Below the pieces are notes generated by a model, which worked only from the letters and a program-made list of their open reading frames with translations, was not told the DNA's origin and made no database searches. Shown here in pieces: positions 48,788 to 60,450 of a DNA stretch of 64,000 nt (positions are counted from its first letter, which is position 1; every line of letters begins with the position of its first letter). This DNA is from Macrotis lagotis (lineage: Eukaryota > Chordata > Mammalia > Peramelemorphia > Peramelidae): the NCBI RefSeq assembly GCF_037893015.1, contig NC_133666.1, positions 566,837,237 to 566,901,236 on the forward strand, given 5' to 3'. The translations under genes and the position numbers were made by a program.

Positions 48788-48950
48788 CATGAAAACAAAA
48801 ATAAAAGTTTGCACTATAATTTTATTATATATTTAAAAGAAATAGCAAGTTGTACATAATAGATATGTAGCTCCATGTACAGTCATCTTTTTTTAGTTAT
48901 AAAAATGCTTATATTATTTAATAAATTAAAAATCAAATAAATAAATGAAT
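48788..48950. repeat. Unknown repeat, member A
   Basis: GTTGTACATAATAG, then CATGTACAGTCATCTTTTTT resembles 53340-53390. Probably a LINE 3' end of a family I cannot name. Confidence 0.4.
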
Positions 48951-48992
48951 GAAATCAAGCAAACAACAGAATTCCAAAGAAACACTATACAA

Positions 48993-49154
48993 GGGGCAGT
49001 TTGGTGGCACAGTGGATAAAGCACCAGCCCTGGAGTCAGGAGTACCTGGGTTCAAATCAGGTCTCAGACACTTAATAATTACCTAGGTGTGTGGCCTTGG
49101 GCAAGCCACTTAACCCCATTTGCCTTGCAAAAAAAAAAACCTAAAAAAGAAAAG
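48993..49154 (+). mobile_element. Marsupial short SINE
   Basis: Flank AAAGAAACACTATACAAG is repeated with small changes after the A-tail. Confidence 0.9.
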
Positions 49155-49359
49155 AAAAGAAACACCATATAAGTGATTGCTATATGTGTTATAGTCAAAT
49201 GTAGGAATTTACTATTACATGTAATAGGTGAGTCAATCAAAAGGCATTTATTAAATATATACTAAATACCATCAGAAGTATTTGATATGATCAGATCTCA
49301 CCTTAAACCTACTGGGAAAGATTATAACTTGCCAAGTTCTCCTTGGTTTTCAAGACAAG

Positions 49360-51615
49360 ATAAGGAAATTGCAAAATTGATGAAAATTATAGGGAAATAC
49401 TGAAGCAGCTAAATGAAAAAAACAAGAACTCCACAAGATTTATCAGCAGAATAGTTTGTCCATTTTTAAGAAGGAAACATTTAATTCTATCAAAAGTAAA
49501 GTAAAAGTGAAACAGATAGATGCAGGACTCTTGACTCAGTAAGAAGGCAGATGAAATTCAGTTTTATGCAGATAGTACAGATCAAAATGCTTTTATGACT
49601 TGCTGAAGGCTACTTATGGGTCAAAAAAAATATAAGGTGTAATTCCAGCTACTGTGCTAGTGGAGCCACATTGGTTAGTGATAGGGACACAATCCTAGAG
49701 AGATGGGCTGAACACTTCCATAGTATTTGTAAAGACCATCATCCACCAGTGCAGAAGCAGTTGACTGTTTAATTCAAGTTGGAGTCATGATATTCCTACC
49801 TGAAGTTCCAATTGAAGAAGTTTTGAATGCCATTAGGCATCTTTCGAGTGGCAAAGCACCTGGTGCTGATTCTATTCCAGTAGAGATTTACAAGGTCGGG
49901 GGTCCATTGCTCATCCAAGAGTTGACTGAAATTTTCCAGGTTATATGGCAGGAAGACATCATCCCCCAAGAATTCAAGGATGCCCCCATCTCTATAAAGG
50001 AAATAGATTGTCCTATGACAATCTCAGAGGTGTTTCTATCTTTGTCATTGCTGGCAAGCTTTTTGGTTTTTGTAAGGCAAAAAGGGGTTAAGTGATTTTC
50101 CCAAGGTAAGTAGTAGTAAGTGTCTGAGATCTGAACTGAACTCAGGTCCTCCCGATTCCAGGGCTGTGCTCTATCTATTGTGCCACCTAGGTGCTACTGC
50201 TGGTAAGATTATTGCCAGAATACTTCTCAATAGGCCAGTCCTTCACCTGGGAGATGGTCACCTCCCTGAGAGCCAGTGTGGCTTCAGAAAGGGTTGAGGA
50301 GCAATGGACATGGTTTTTGTGGACTGTCAACTCTAGAAAAAATACCAGGAACAGAACAAAGGTCTATATACAACATTTGTAGATATGACCAGGGCCTTTG
50401 ATACTGTCAGTCATGAGGGTTTATGAAAAATTATGTCAAAATTTGGTTGACAGAAGATCATCAGTATTGTACATCAGTTTCATGAAGGCATGCACACCTG
50501 GGTTCTGAATAAGGGATGATGCTCTTGAGATTTCCCAGTCACTAATGGCATGAAACAAGGCTGTGTCCTTGCTCTCATGTTTTTTCGCATGATGTTTTCA
50601 GGCATGTTATCAAATGCCTTCAATGAGGATGAACACAGCATCAAGGTCAGCTGCTACACTGCCAATAAATTCTTCAACTTGAAAAGGCCACAAGCCAAGA
50701 CCAGATGATTGAGTACTCATTGCAGTCTCTGAAGCTGAGATGCAACAAAGTATGGATCAATTCTCTCTGCTGCTTGTGCTAATTTAGGAGTTCCATCAGC
50801 TAACCCCACATCATCCATATGTGGAACCATCAATTACAGCAAACTCAGGTTTGAATATTGCTGATAAGCTCACTTACCTAGGCAGTATATTTTCTAGGGA
50901 AGTACACATTGGTAATGAGGTTGACACGCACATTGACAGAGGTATTTGGGAGACTCCAAAAGAAAGCGTAGGAAAGAAATATTAGACTGAACCTCATTGT
51001 TATATTTCCGTGAAACCTAGATAGTATCCCAGTGCCCAGGAAACTGAATTGCTTCAATTTAAATTTTCTTAGGAAAAGTTCTGAAGATCACCCGATAGGA
51101 TAAGATACTACACCCTGAGTTCCTTTCTCTAGCCAAACTGCCAAGCATTCAAACATTACCTCAGAGAGTGCAACTTCAATGGGCTGGTCAAATTGTTTGA
51201 ATACCAAATTTATGCTTTCCAAAAAAGACTATTTTATGGAGAACTTACCCAGGGCAAACACTCACAATGGGTCAGAAGATAGACACATGGACATCTGAAG
51301 GTCTTTTTTAAGAATTTTGGAATAGATAGTGCAGCATAGGAGACACTGGCATAGACCTCCCATCATAGTGTGCCCTCATTATAAAGGGTGCTGTGGTCTA
51401 TGAGCAAGGCAGAATTGAAGCAGCTCAAAGGAAAGGTGAGATACTTAAGTTTAGAGGAACCAATCCAGGTGTTCCCATGGGCTATTTGTGCCTGACCCAT
51501 GGATACCTGTGGCATTCCAAGCTCATAATGATCTCATCAGTCACAGTGAGAAATGCTGTAACGTGTCTGTAACATAGTGATGTCATTTTGACCTTCTTCA
51601 ATAACTAAGGACAAG
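49360..51615 (+). mobile_element. RTE-clade LINE, 5' truncated, broken
   Basis: Reverse-transcriptase sequence VPIEEVLNAIRHLSSGKAPG then ADSIPVEIYKVGGP at 49800-49920 is a clear RTE signature. Worn matches follow (FVDMTRAFDT-like near 50380, NGMKQGCVLA-like near 50555) through to a 3' end at ATAACTAAGGACAAGAGCC. The endonuclease half is absent. Many stops and shifts, plus a SINE insertion. Confidence 0.85.
50060..50192 (-). mobile_element. Marsupial SINE in the RTE LINE
   Basis: TTTTTGTAAGGCAAAAAGGG to TGTGCCACCTAGG, antisense. The LINE resumes with CTGGTAAGATTATTGCCAGA. Confidence 0.85.
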
Positions 51616-51775
51616 AGCCAACCAACCAGCCAACCAAGAAGTAAGTCAGTATAAGAGGAAGGCTAATATCAAATTAAAAGAAAATATAAAGATACAAAAA
51701 GAATGTTGTGTATCCAATGACCTTAAGCTATTTCCTGATGCAGAAACCCATTTTAAAAACAATATTCCTCAGCGC

Positions 51776-51945
51776 CTCCCTAAAGTGCTGCTCTGGTGCC
51801 TCATTGTACCATAGTGATGACCCTTCATTCATGAATAGAATGCCAGCAGAGCATAAATTCTAGCAGATACTTAACAGATAAAAAGAAAATTCAAAATGGT
51901 CCTCACTTATAAATAGCCATTTACTGTTTCTATAATAGTGACAAA
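51776..51945 (+). repeat. 170-bp local duplication, copy 1
   Basis: CTCCCTAAAGTGCTGCTCTG to ATAATAGTGACAAA. Matches copy 2 at 168 of 170 bases. Confidence 0.95.
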
Positions 51946-51959
51946 GTGCCAGGAAGGGA

Positions 51960-52130
51960 TAGTGGATCTTGGATTAGAACAGAAAAGGTTTATTGAGTCC
52001 AATCCCTTCATTTTGCAGAAGAGGAATTTGAGATCTAGGAAGATTAAGGGATGGACCCAAGAGCAAACAGGAAGGAGACAGAGTCCGGATTTATTTCCAA
52101 ATTCTTAATCTTTTCTCACTGTAACACTTT
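51960..52130 (-). mobile_element. MIR-type remnant
   Basis: CCAATCCCTTCATTTTGCAG, then GGATGGACCCAAGAGCAAAC. Confidence 0.55.
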
Positions 52131-53097
52131 TTAGGTGAAAGTTGCAGAGTCGTCATATAAGAAAAATGATTGGGCTGCCATGGAGGAAAAAACTTGCTTA
52201 TTTCCCCAAGGTCTTTGAAAAGAGGCTCCATCAGCCCTTTAGGGATATAATGGAAAGAATTCCTGTTCATTTATACAGGTTCAATTGAAGGGACCATAAG
52301 GTCCCTTCAAAATGGGAGTCTGCAGTTTTTACCATAGAGGGATTAGAGCGGACCATTATCTAATCCATGTCAGGATAAATTGTGAATTTTCAGAATTTCA
52401 TTATTGAAAAGTCTTCTTCACTTATGAGCCTATTTCCCCTTAAGATTCTTAAGTCAAGAAATGATACCAGTTACCACAATGAAGAGCATGAGGCAGTTGA
52501 TCTGTGGACAGGAAGGTTGGAGTTCTAAAGAGGGAACCACCCCCTTCCTCCCTTTAAAAACAAACATGTAATAGCAGGGAGAGCCAGGATCTCTGTGGTA
52601 GTGTTTTGTTGTTTTTAGGATGGACTTGCAGAGGAGTAGGTAGCCAAGTCATATAGTTCCTTTCATTTCCTTTCATATTCTTTTATTTATCTCCTTTCAT
52701 TTCCTTTATTCAGTTGTAAATATCCCATTCTTTTTGTGGACCTCCCCACATTTATATATATTATAGGATAATTAAAACACCACTAATATAAAGACAAAAT
52801 GTATTAATTCATCCTTTTTAAGACCTGTTAATTCATTGGTATATCTGAAACTCCCTCAACAAATTCGATCTCTACCTCCTCTGAAGATTCTAGTATGAAA
52901 AAGTTACCTGGAGCAATGCTATCAAACTCAAATAGAAAGAAGGATTCCTGCAAGCTGCATATCAACTTGGAAAACCATATACATATGTTTTTGTATGACT
53001 TCACATGAATAAGGATGTCATACTGCTTGTATTCTCAAGGCAGGAAGAAGAGAATTTAGAACTCAAAAAAATTTAATGAATATTAATTTTTTCACAT

Positions 53098-53208
53098 AAT
53101 TGGGAAATATTTAATGAAATAAAAACATTTAAAAATAAAACCTCATATTAACAGCATCTATGTTTTATTGTATTTTTATTTATTTGATTAAATATTTCCC
53201 AATTATAT
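53098..53208. repeat. Inverted repeat, about 22-bp arms
   Basis: ATAATTGGGAAATATTTAAT near 53097 pairs with ATTAAATATTTCCCAATTAT near 53188, with about 70 bp between. Confidence 0.8.
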
Positions 53209-53324
53209 TTTTATTTTGTTCAGTTTGTCCTCTGATGTGTTGGGGACGATGTCTGAGCCCTTTGTCATAGATATATTTAAGGTTTAAGATACTTGTCCAT
53301 ATTTTTAAAAGGATAGCAAAAAAA

Positions 53325-53450
53325 ATTTTTAAGAAGAGGCATAGCATGTTGTACATAATGTACAGTTTCATGTACAATCATCTTTTTTAAAAAATACTAT
53401 GTTATGGAAATGTGTGTTTTATTTATTTCATAAATAAAAATAATAATGAT
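53325..53450. repeat. Unknown repeat, member B
   Basis: GTTGTACATAATGTACAGTT, then CATGTACAATCATCTTTTTT; a relative of 48788-48950. Confidence 0.4.
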
Positions 53451-53622
53451 GTCCTCCATTTTCGGAGAAGATCAGGACATCAAAGAGATGATGCTATGGC
53501 AAGCATGTGAATTGGATTTAAGTGAAGGAGTGCTGTGCTAAGTCACTAGTCTCACTTTCTCCTCCAGAGCCATTTGGGTCCAGTGGCCAGATATGAATTA
53601 GTACAATTGGAGAGCCATCTGG
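53450..53622 (-). mobile_element. Long-SINE fragment, antisense, cut at the duplication
   Basis: GAGAAGATCAGGACATCAAA tail, then GGTCCAGTGGCCAGATATGA; it stops exactly where the 170-bp copy 2 begins. Confidence 0.8.
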
Positions 53623-53792
53623 CTCCCTAAAGTGTTGCTCTGGTGCCTCATTGTACCATAGTGATGACCCTTCATTCATGAATAGAATGCCAGCAGAGCA
53701 TAAATTCTAGCAGATACTTAACAGATAAAAAGAAAATTCAAAATGGTCCTCACTTATAAATAGCCACTTACTGTTTCTATAATAGTGACAAA
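53623..53792 (+). repeat. 170-bp local duplication, copy 2
   Basis: Same orientation, 1847 bp downstream of copy 1. Its left end cuts into an antisense SINE, its right end meets a microsatellite. Confidence 0.95.
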
Positions 53793-53799
53793 AAATTAA

Positions 53800-53877
53800 G
53801 ATATATATATATATATATACATACATATATATGTATATATGTATGAGAGAGAGAAACAGAGAGAGAGAGACAGAGAC

Positions 53878-53910
<33 letters not shown>

Positions 53911-53938
53911 CAGAGAAAGAGACAGAGAGACAGAGAGT
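53800..53938. repeat. (TA)n and (GAGACA)n microsatellite
   Basis: TA block to 53840, then about 95 bp of GAGA/CAGA repeats. It gives meaningless open frames on both strands. Confidence 0.95.
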
Positions 53939-54187
53939 TGCCCAGGACCACATAAGCACTATAATGTGAGAGGAAGAGTCAAAAGTCAGGTCAGCTCTAC
54001 ACATCGCGGCCATCTCCAGCTGAGCTGATCTATACTTTGCAGAGGACCCAGATGACTCAGGAGGAAAGCGTGAGGCTGGTGACTTTGCACAGCTCTTCCT
54101 CACTTTATCCAACTCACTCGCACGTCCTGGCATCACCTTCTTGTCATGGTCCTCTTTGAGAACGAAGAACAAACAACCACATAGTTC
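53939..54187 (+). mobile_element. Long-SINE fragment, sense, RTE-type tail
   Basis: TTGCCCAGGACCACATAAGC, then GAGGACCCAGATGACTCAGG and the tail CTTTGAGAACGAAGAACAAA. Confidence 0.8.
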
Positions 54188-54429
54188 TCTAATCACTACA
54201 CTACAGATTCTATCAGTCTCTTACATTGCTACCAAAAAACCAAACAGTTATCTGAGCCAAATAGGTGCAGACAGTGTCTTTGATGTGTCCGGGAAGATTA
54301 CTAACAGTTTGTTTAATCAGCAGAGGTAAAAATTAAAGCTTGCGGTCCCGGGACCTTAAAACAAAATGACCAGAGAACTGCACAGAAATGAAGAGCACCA
54401 GTTGATTCACCGCTGGGTAGGCCAGGACT

Positions 54430-54840
54430 AGCCTGATAGTGGGTTGCGGGCTGGGCTCGGTTTCCCCGGGGACCTGCAACGCTTTGTTATCAGCTTTGCA
54501 AGCTGTTTGCTGGTGGTTGGGTTAGCGGATGGACCGGGAGCCTAAATGGGGCGGGGCGGGCGGTTTGCGAGGGTGCCAGTGCCTGGGAGGGTGTGAGAAC
54601 ATCCCAGTTGGTCCTTTAGGTCCCGGGTGTGGAACTCGTTCCAGAACCGCTACTCCGGCTGCCAGAGGGTGTCGGGTGTCAGGGCCCGGGGCCCGGGGCC
54701 CGGGGTGCAGACCCGGCCAGCGGCTCGTGTCTGCGCACAGATCATGGGGCGCCAGAGCGTGGGCATCACACTGCACCTGTGGGCGCTGCTCCTCAGCGCC
54801 CCGAAGCACGGCACAGGTAACTCCGAGAGCGTGGGGGTGG
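54430..54840 (+). promoter_or_regulatory. PKHD1L1: CpG-rich block at the PKHD1L1 start
   Basis: A sharp rise in G+C and CpG over AT-rich surroundings, holding exon 1. A small GGGGCCC repeat lies at 54683-54705. The transcription start is not determinable by eye. Confidence 0.65.
54744..54816 (+). CDS. PKHD1L1: PKHD1L1 exon 1 coding part (signal peptide)
   Basis: 24 codons plus one base; donor CACAG|GTAACT. The hydrophobic core is GITLHLWALLL. The 5'UTR lies to the left in GC-rich sequence; its start is not visible. Confidence 0.82.
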
Positions 54841-57474
54841 GAGCTGCCGCGCGGACCTGCTATGGGCACGACTCCTCCTCACCTTCTCCCCCTCCCCAAC
54901 CCTGCCCCCCAAAGCTCCAGCGCCCCATACCCCAACGAGCAGTGGAAACTCAAGCACCCACACTGTCAGGAAGATAGCGCAGAATCCTAAGAAAACTCCG
55001 GGAGAAGCCGGGAAAGGATAGGAGAGAAAGATTTGGCTGGCTAACACCTTTGTAGGCGTTGGAGGGTTGTCAGGAAATGTGGGGATAAAGCACAAAGAGG
55101 GGCTTACAGATGTTGAACTGGAAAAGACTTGTACAGATGAACTCAGACTTGCCCGAGGTCACACAGAGAGGCAGAATTTAAACCCATGCCCCCTGACTCC
55201 ACAGTCAATGCTTTTCCCAATAGACTTCAAGCTCAAGACATAGTTTATGTTAGGTTTTTAATTATTTCATTTTAATAATTGATTTATTTATATTTTCCCC
55301 TCATGTTTCACCAGAGAAGAGAGTAACCAGGGGAATGTAGGTTTCGGCTGAAATATTTTACCCTTCACACTTCTACATCCCCAATAAAGGTAAACTGATA
55401 AAAAGCACTGGAATGTGTCAGTTTACCTCCAGGGCAGATTGCCTAGTGTCCTTAGACTGTTACCAGGGAGAAGTCTGGGAAGAGACTGATGAGATAAGAA
55501 ACTGGAGTGAAGAGCAGCGCCAGATAACTGTAAAAGAATGAACTTGAGATACATTATGGGACTCGATAAGGTTTAGGAACAAGTACTCGGTTTCCTATCC
55601 TTGACTGTACATTGTCTGGAGATAGAAATATATTTTAAGCAGCTTTAGAGTTCTAAAGCCAAGGAGGTATAAGTTTAGGGCTCGAAAAAGGAACTGGGGA
55701 GAGGGCTTTCTGAAAGGAATAAAGACCTTGGGCTATTTTTATTGAATACTTGAATATTATATATTAAATTATATATAAATATATATTATATATACATATG
55801 TATTTGTAGTCAACATAACTTTCTCCTAATCTTAAACTTAATTATGATTCCTTCACTCTTAAGTCCCATTTTCCAACTATTTAACAATTTAATACATTTT
55901 CTTTCAGCCTTTTGTAAAATTATCCCTATCTCTAAACTATGAGTATGGCATAGTATTACAATAAGGACATAGTAGTGGTGACATTTTCACCTGATTCTCA
56001 TGTATTATCTTCCTATCTGCAATTCAAAAAAAAGTATCCTGCTTACTTTCCGGAGACTAAGCTTTAAAAAAGCTGCTTTAAAAAATGACGTTTCTTCTAG
56101 ATTTCTAATTCCTGTGACAATGTCCTTTATGTTTTTCAGATCTGCTACCTATCACTAATCTAGTATTAGCAAAACTTGGTGGATATACAGCTTTATATTC
56201 AGACAGATCTGTATTCAAATCCTACTTCTGAAGCATATTGTAAATGTGATACTATACATGTCACTTAAATTCTCAATGAACTCTGCAACAATGAAGGACC
56301 AGAAATTTTCAATACACATGATGACCTATAATGGTAGAAGTGATTCTTCCCATACCATTGAAATTTCAGATCCAATACCAAAAACAAATTTAAAATTAAA
56401 GTATATTCTTCTCCTATGAACACCTCAGCTAAGATTTTTAACTAGAAAAAGTTTCACAGAGGCTAGATGATTATTTATTTTTTGAAGCTCTGATTTTATA
56501 TGTATATGTATATGTATAGATATTAAACCTGTTTGTGTCTTTCTTCTACAGTGGACAAACACTTTACAGATGTTTGTCCAGATTTATCTTCATTGTACTA
56601 TAAATTTTGTGAGGGTGAGATTGATCTTTAATTCTACCCTGACTTGACTTTGAAATTTCATAGTTACTCTTTCCCTATTGCCCACTCCAATACATAGTCA
56701 TCCTTTTTTTTTTTTTTTTTTTGCTAGGCAATGGGGTTAAATGGCTTGCCCAAGGCCACACAGCTAGGTAATTATTAAGTGTCTGAGGCCGGATTTGAAC
56801 CTAGGTACTCCTAACTCCAGGGCTGGTGCTCTATCCACTATGCCACCTAGCTGTCCTAATTACATAGTTATCCTCAAACTTTTCATTATTTCTGTATTAT
56901 GTCACAAGGTTGTAAAACACTTTAACAATATCATATGAAATTAAATATTATTTAATAATTGTTTTTATTGGTTAAGAATAATGATGAAGAATTGTGTACA
57001 ATAAAATGTGAGAGCAAGGACTATTTTGTTTGTCCTTACATTCTCAATGTCTATCACAGTGCCTGGCATTCAGAAGAAACAATAATTTCTTGCTTGCTTC
57101 ACTATCCCTCATTGTAGCTATTAAAAATGCTTCATGTGTAGTGTTAACTGAGTGAGTAATTCTGAGCCAAAAAACATATTTTTCCGTGATCATTAGGTGC
57201 TATTATTTATTAAGTCACAATAAATGTCTCTCAGATGCACAATAAATGCTAATAAAACTGGAAATAATATTTAGGTGTCTTTCCTGCTAGTTCTATAATC
57301 TCAACACAAGTACCTGACTTTTTGATTAATGATATGAATTAATGCTTGATAGTTTTACATTCTTATCATCTGACTACTTTTCAGATGGCCATAAGACTAT
57401 TTCTAAAGTCACAGAAATATTACCTAAATATGGAAGCATAAATGGAGCAACACGACTGACTATCAAAGGAGAAG
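54744..57474 (+). CDS. PKHD1L1: PKHD1L1 (fibrocystin-L), exons 1-2
   Basis: Coding join(54744..54816, 57385..57474, continuing beyond the window). Exon 1 encodes MGRQSVGITLHLWALLLSAP and a few more residues, a typical signal peptide with a leucine-rich core. Exon 2 encodes DGHKTISKVTEILPKYGSIN then GATRLTIKGE, the start of the first IPT/TIG domain. This closely matches human PKHD1L1 (KVTEIIPKYGSINGATRLTI as recalled). The full protein is over 4000 residues: a single-pass membrane protein with many IPT/TIG repeats, known from the stereocilia coat of hair cells and from lymphocytes. Both introns are phase 1. The ATG has A at -3 and G at +4 and sits in a CpG-rich block. Exon 3 was not found before 64000, so intron 2 exceeds 6.5 kb. 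The place right of ENY2 on the same strand fits human 8q23. Confidence 0.92.
55095..55225 (-). mobile_element. MIR remnant
   Basis: CAGACTTGCCCGAGGTCACA, then CCATGCCCCCTGACTCCACA. Confidence 0.6.
56175..56290 (+). mobile_element. MIR-like remnant
   Basis: CTGTATTCAAATCCTACTTC, then CATGTCACTTAAATTCTCAA. Confidence 0.5.
56705..56860 (-). mobile_element. Marsupial SINE
   Basis: Target duplications TACATAGTCATCCT (56691-56704) and TACATAGTTATCCT (56861-56874). Confidence 0.93.
56990..57110 (+). mobile_element. L2 3' end
   Basis: GAGCAAGGACTATTTTGTTT, then ATCACAGTGCCTGGCATTCA. Confidence 0.65.
57385..57474 (+). CDS. PKHD1L1: PKHD1L1 exon 2 (start of first IPT/TIG domain)
   Basis: 90 bp, acceptor CTTTTCAG and donor GAAG|GTATGT, phase 1 at both ends. 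KYGSINGATRLTIKGEG is the family signature for the opening strands of a TIG fold. Confidence 0.94.
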
Positions 57475-57689
57475 GTATGTTTCTTTCTTGTTTGTTAGTT
57501 TCTAATTTTATGGTAGCATATTTATGAATGTAATCCTTAAACATGGTTATTGCCACGAATGCAAATGAACATATAAATATACATATATATTCATGCAGAC
57601 ATGCCTTTTTCTGGATTCATCTGCATGATATGTATTTCTATATATTTAAAGTATTTAAGATTTATCCAGTGTATCATTTTTTTGGTTTA

Positions 57690-57805
57690 TTAAGAATGTA
57701 AAATCCTTGAGGGCTAGGAGTGTTTATATCCCTAGTGCCTATTATAGCATGTGGCCATGGTAACCACTTAATTAATACTTCTTGATTAATTGATTGATTG
57801 ATTGT
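57690..57805 (+). mobile_element. L2 3' end
   Basis: CCTTGAGGGCTAGGAGTGTT, then a worn ACTTAATTAATACTTCTTGA tail. Confidence 0.6.
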
Positions 57806-58119
57806 TCTCTCTCTACCTGGCTAGCAAAGTAAAATTCCGTTCCTTATCTTGCTGGTCAGCCCCACCTTCCAAGAATTCCTGGGAACCTGCCCAACTAAGT
57901 TCTTGTTTTTTAATTACTTTGCTTGTATCTTAGGCCTGGATATGGATAAGTAAAGGGTCATGCTTGTCAATTTATTTATTAAGTGGGATTTTTTTTCATG
58001 CCAAATAAAAGCAGTAGACTGTGAGCTGAGAGAGGTAAAAGGAAAAGAAAGTTTCTGAAACTGCTCATCCTTTCTCTGTCACATCACCTTCACTATCTAA
58101 CCTCTTGAACACTATTTTT

Positions 58120-58265
58120 TGTTGTTGTTTTTGCAAGGTAATGGGGTTAAGTAACTTGCCTGAGGTCACATAGTTAGGTAATTATTAGGTGTCTGAGGTC
58201 GAATTTGAATTCAGGTCCTCCTGACTCCAGGACTGGTACTCTTTCCACTGACCACCTAGCTGCCC
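58120..58265 (-). mobile_element. Marsupial SINE
   Basis: Target duplications CTTGAACACTATTTTT (58104-58119) and CTTGAACATTATTTTT (58266-58281). Confidence 0.92.
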
Positions 58266-58889
58266 CTTGAACATTATTTTTAACAAGAATAAAACCTTTT
58301 TGGCCTTTTTTTGGTATCCATATTGTTCTATACATTACAAGCACAAAGTAGGCTTCTAGTAAAAATTTGTTGAATAAATTAATGTTTCTAAAAGTAGGTA
58401 GAAATGTGCTTTATTTTTCTAATCTTCCTCCTCATTCTTTCAATACTGTACTCTCTGAAAGCTAAAAGTTAGTATTGTTGTGATCTGTAAAGGTGTTTTA
58501 GATGATGGAAAAGAAACAATTAAAAATTCAATAAAATATCCTACTTTTTCTTTCTTTAAAGAATTGTGAGAAGTATTGTAAATTTTATCTCCACTTGCAA
58601 GATATTGTTAGTTATTCAGTTACAAACACCACATATCAAAAACGAAATTCCTTGTCTGTCCCTGAAAACTCTCCTCTTTCTAACTTTTCTAGTACTATCA
58701 CCACACTACCAGTCTCTCAATTTAGATTTTGTCCTTTCCTGTCCCTGTATTTAATCAATTGCCAAGTTGAATCTATGTTCCTAACATCTCTTATATTTTC
58801 CCCCGTCTCTTTTCTGAAAATGTCATCATTCTGTAGTCTCTCATCACTTCAATCTCTGCCTTATTTTCCCCATTCCATTCCTCTACTCA

Positions 58890-59515
58890 GTTATCATAAA
58901 TGATCTTAATTCCCTAGACTGACTATGGCATTCTCCTAGTCAATAAACTCCAGTCACTACTTATTACCTCCAGGACTAAATGTAACATGCTTAATTTTAA
59001 GGGTCTTCATAACCTAGTTCACTCCTACCTTATGGAGTCTTCTTACATCTTACTCCTTTCTACACACTACATGATTCAGTAAAACGGGCCTCTGCTCTTC
59101 CTCAAACAAGATGTTGATCTCCTAATTCAGTAAATTTTGCTGGCAGTTCCCTCTTAGAATTTTCTCCCTCCTCTTCCCTGACATGCTTCAGAACTCAAAT
59201 AAACCATTTTGCAAGAAGTCTTTCTATATTCCCCTTAATACTAGTACCTACCCTTCCTTGTTTATCTCCAATTTATTTTGTATAAATCTTGTTTGTATGT
59301 AGTTATTTACATGTTGTCTCTATTATACTGTGAGCTCCTTGAGAGTAGGAATTTTTTAAATTTTTTGTCTTTGTGTCCTTATAGAGACAGAGACAAAAAG
59401 AGAATGATTGAGGGAATCTCAGGAGCTCTTTTTCAACTTCTTTCACACACTTTCTTGCACACTTAACACTGTGCCTGATACATGGTAGTCACTTAATAAA
59501 TTCCTTTTATGAATT
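58890..59515 (+). mobile_element. L2 3' region
   Basis: CTCCAGGACTAAATGTAACA, CTGTGAGCTCCTTGAGAGTA, then GGTAGTCACTTAATAAATTC, with a short unrelated stretch (59375-59455) near the end. Confidence 0.75.
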
Positions 59516-60289
59516 GATAACAAACATACTTCAGTGGATTCACTGACTCATGGGTGTAAGTGATCCTCCCCCAAAATATATTACAACCTATCCATGACTT
59601 TTTAACTTCGTAATTTTGTTTCAGTCCTCCACAGAGGATCTTTCTCAATGCCAGAGGGTTTACTCCAGTATTTAATATTTCATGAATATAAATGTAATAG
59701 AGCCTGTCCATCTACAATCCCTCACTCTCACCAAGAAATAAATGTAGACTAGGTTATAATGATTTTCAATGATTTAAGTTAGTGATTCTGGAAAGGTCTA
59801 AAGCAGTATGAGAATATTTCCAGTTTCTTTGCTCCAATTCTTGTTTAGTTTTCCCTTCCCCATTCATTGACCACTGTAAATTATTACTTTCCTTTTATTT
59901 GTAGTTTGTAACTGGAGAAAGTCATATTTGTTAAAGATAAATTTTTAAACTTTACCAGCCCTTAAATTCTTTTAGAATTTCTTTTAGCTACTCCAAAGCT
60001 TTTCTTTTCTCCTCAAGTCTTAAAGACTTTCCTCTCCCCGATTTGCTTTCAGCTCAAGACCTCATCTCTACTGAGAAAATTAAGATCATTTAACTTGAGC
60101 TCTCCTTCCTTTCATCTCAAAATACATTGGCAATACTCCCTACTACCTTGTCCTTTCTCCCAGTCTCTGACAATGAGGTGGCTCTTTTCATCAAATCAAA
60201 TCTTTCTTTTTGTGCCCTTGATCCTACCATCTCCAACAACAGCAGCAGCTACAATATGCATTTATTGACTATTTTACATCCAGCAGTTA

Positions 60290-60450
60290 GTCTCTCTTCT
60301 CTCTCTGACTCTCTGTGTCTTTGTCTGTTTGTCTGTCTGTCTCTCCTCTCCCTCCCCACCCCACCCCACCCCCACCTGTGTCTGTCTCTATCTTTCTACT
60401 TCTAAATCTCTCTGTATATCTGTCTGTCTGTCTCTCTCTCTCTCTTTGAA
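60290..60450. repeat. Pyrimidine-rich (TCTG)n tract
   Basis: Runs of TCTG, CCCCACC and TCTC; strongly one-sided in base content. Confidence 0.85.

Larger units (their letters stand above)
54817..57384 (+). other. PKHD1L1: PKHD1L1 intron 1
   Basis: 2.6 kb. It contains a MIR, a SINE with target duplications and an L2 end; 55230-56180 and 56290-56690 show nothing recognised. Confidence 0.85.

Noticed and set aside
49787-50095. 102-codon frame with reverse-transcriptase motifs as a host gene
   Set aside because: It is a piece of a broken RTE LINE: flanking sequence continues the element and a SINE interrupts it.
53777-54196. Frames rich in SVSVS on one strand and in Arg/Glu/Thr on the other
   Set aside because: GAGACA microsatellite and SINE sequence.
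54529-54990. 153-codon plus-strand frame across PKHD1L1 exon 1
   Set aside because: It is in another frame, runs through a good splice donor and owes its length to high GC. The signal-peptide frame from 54744 fits the known gene.
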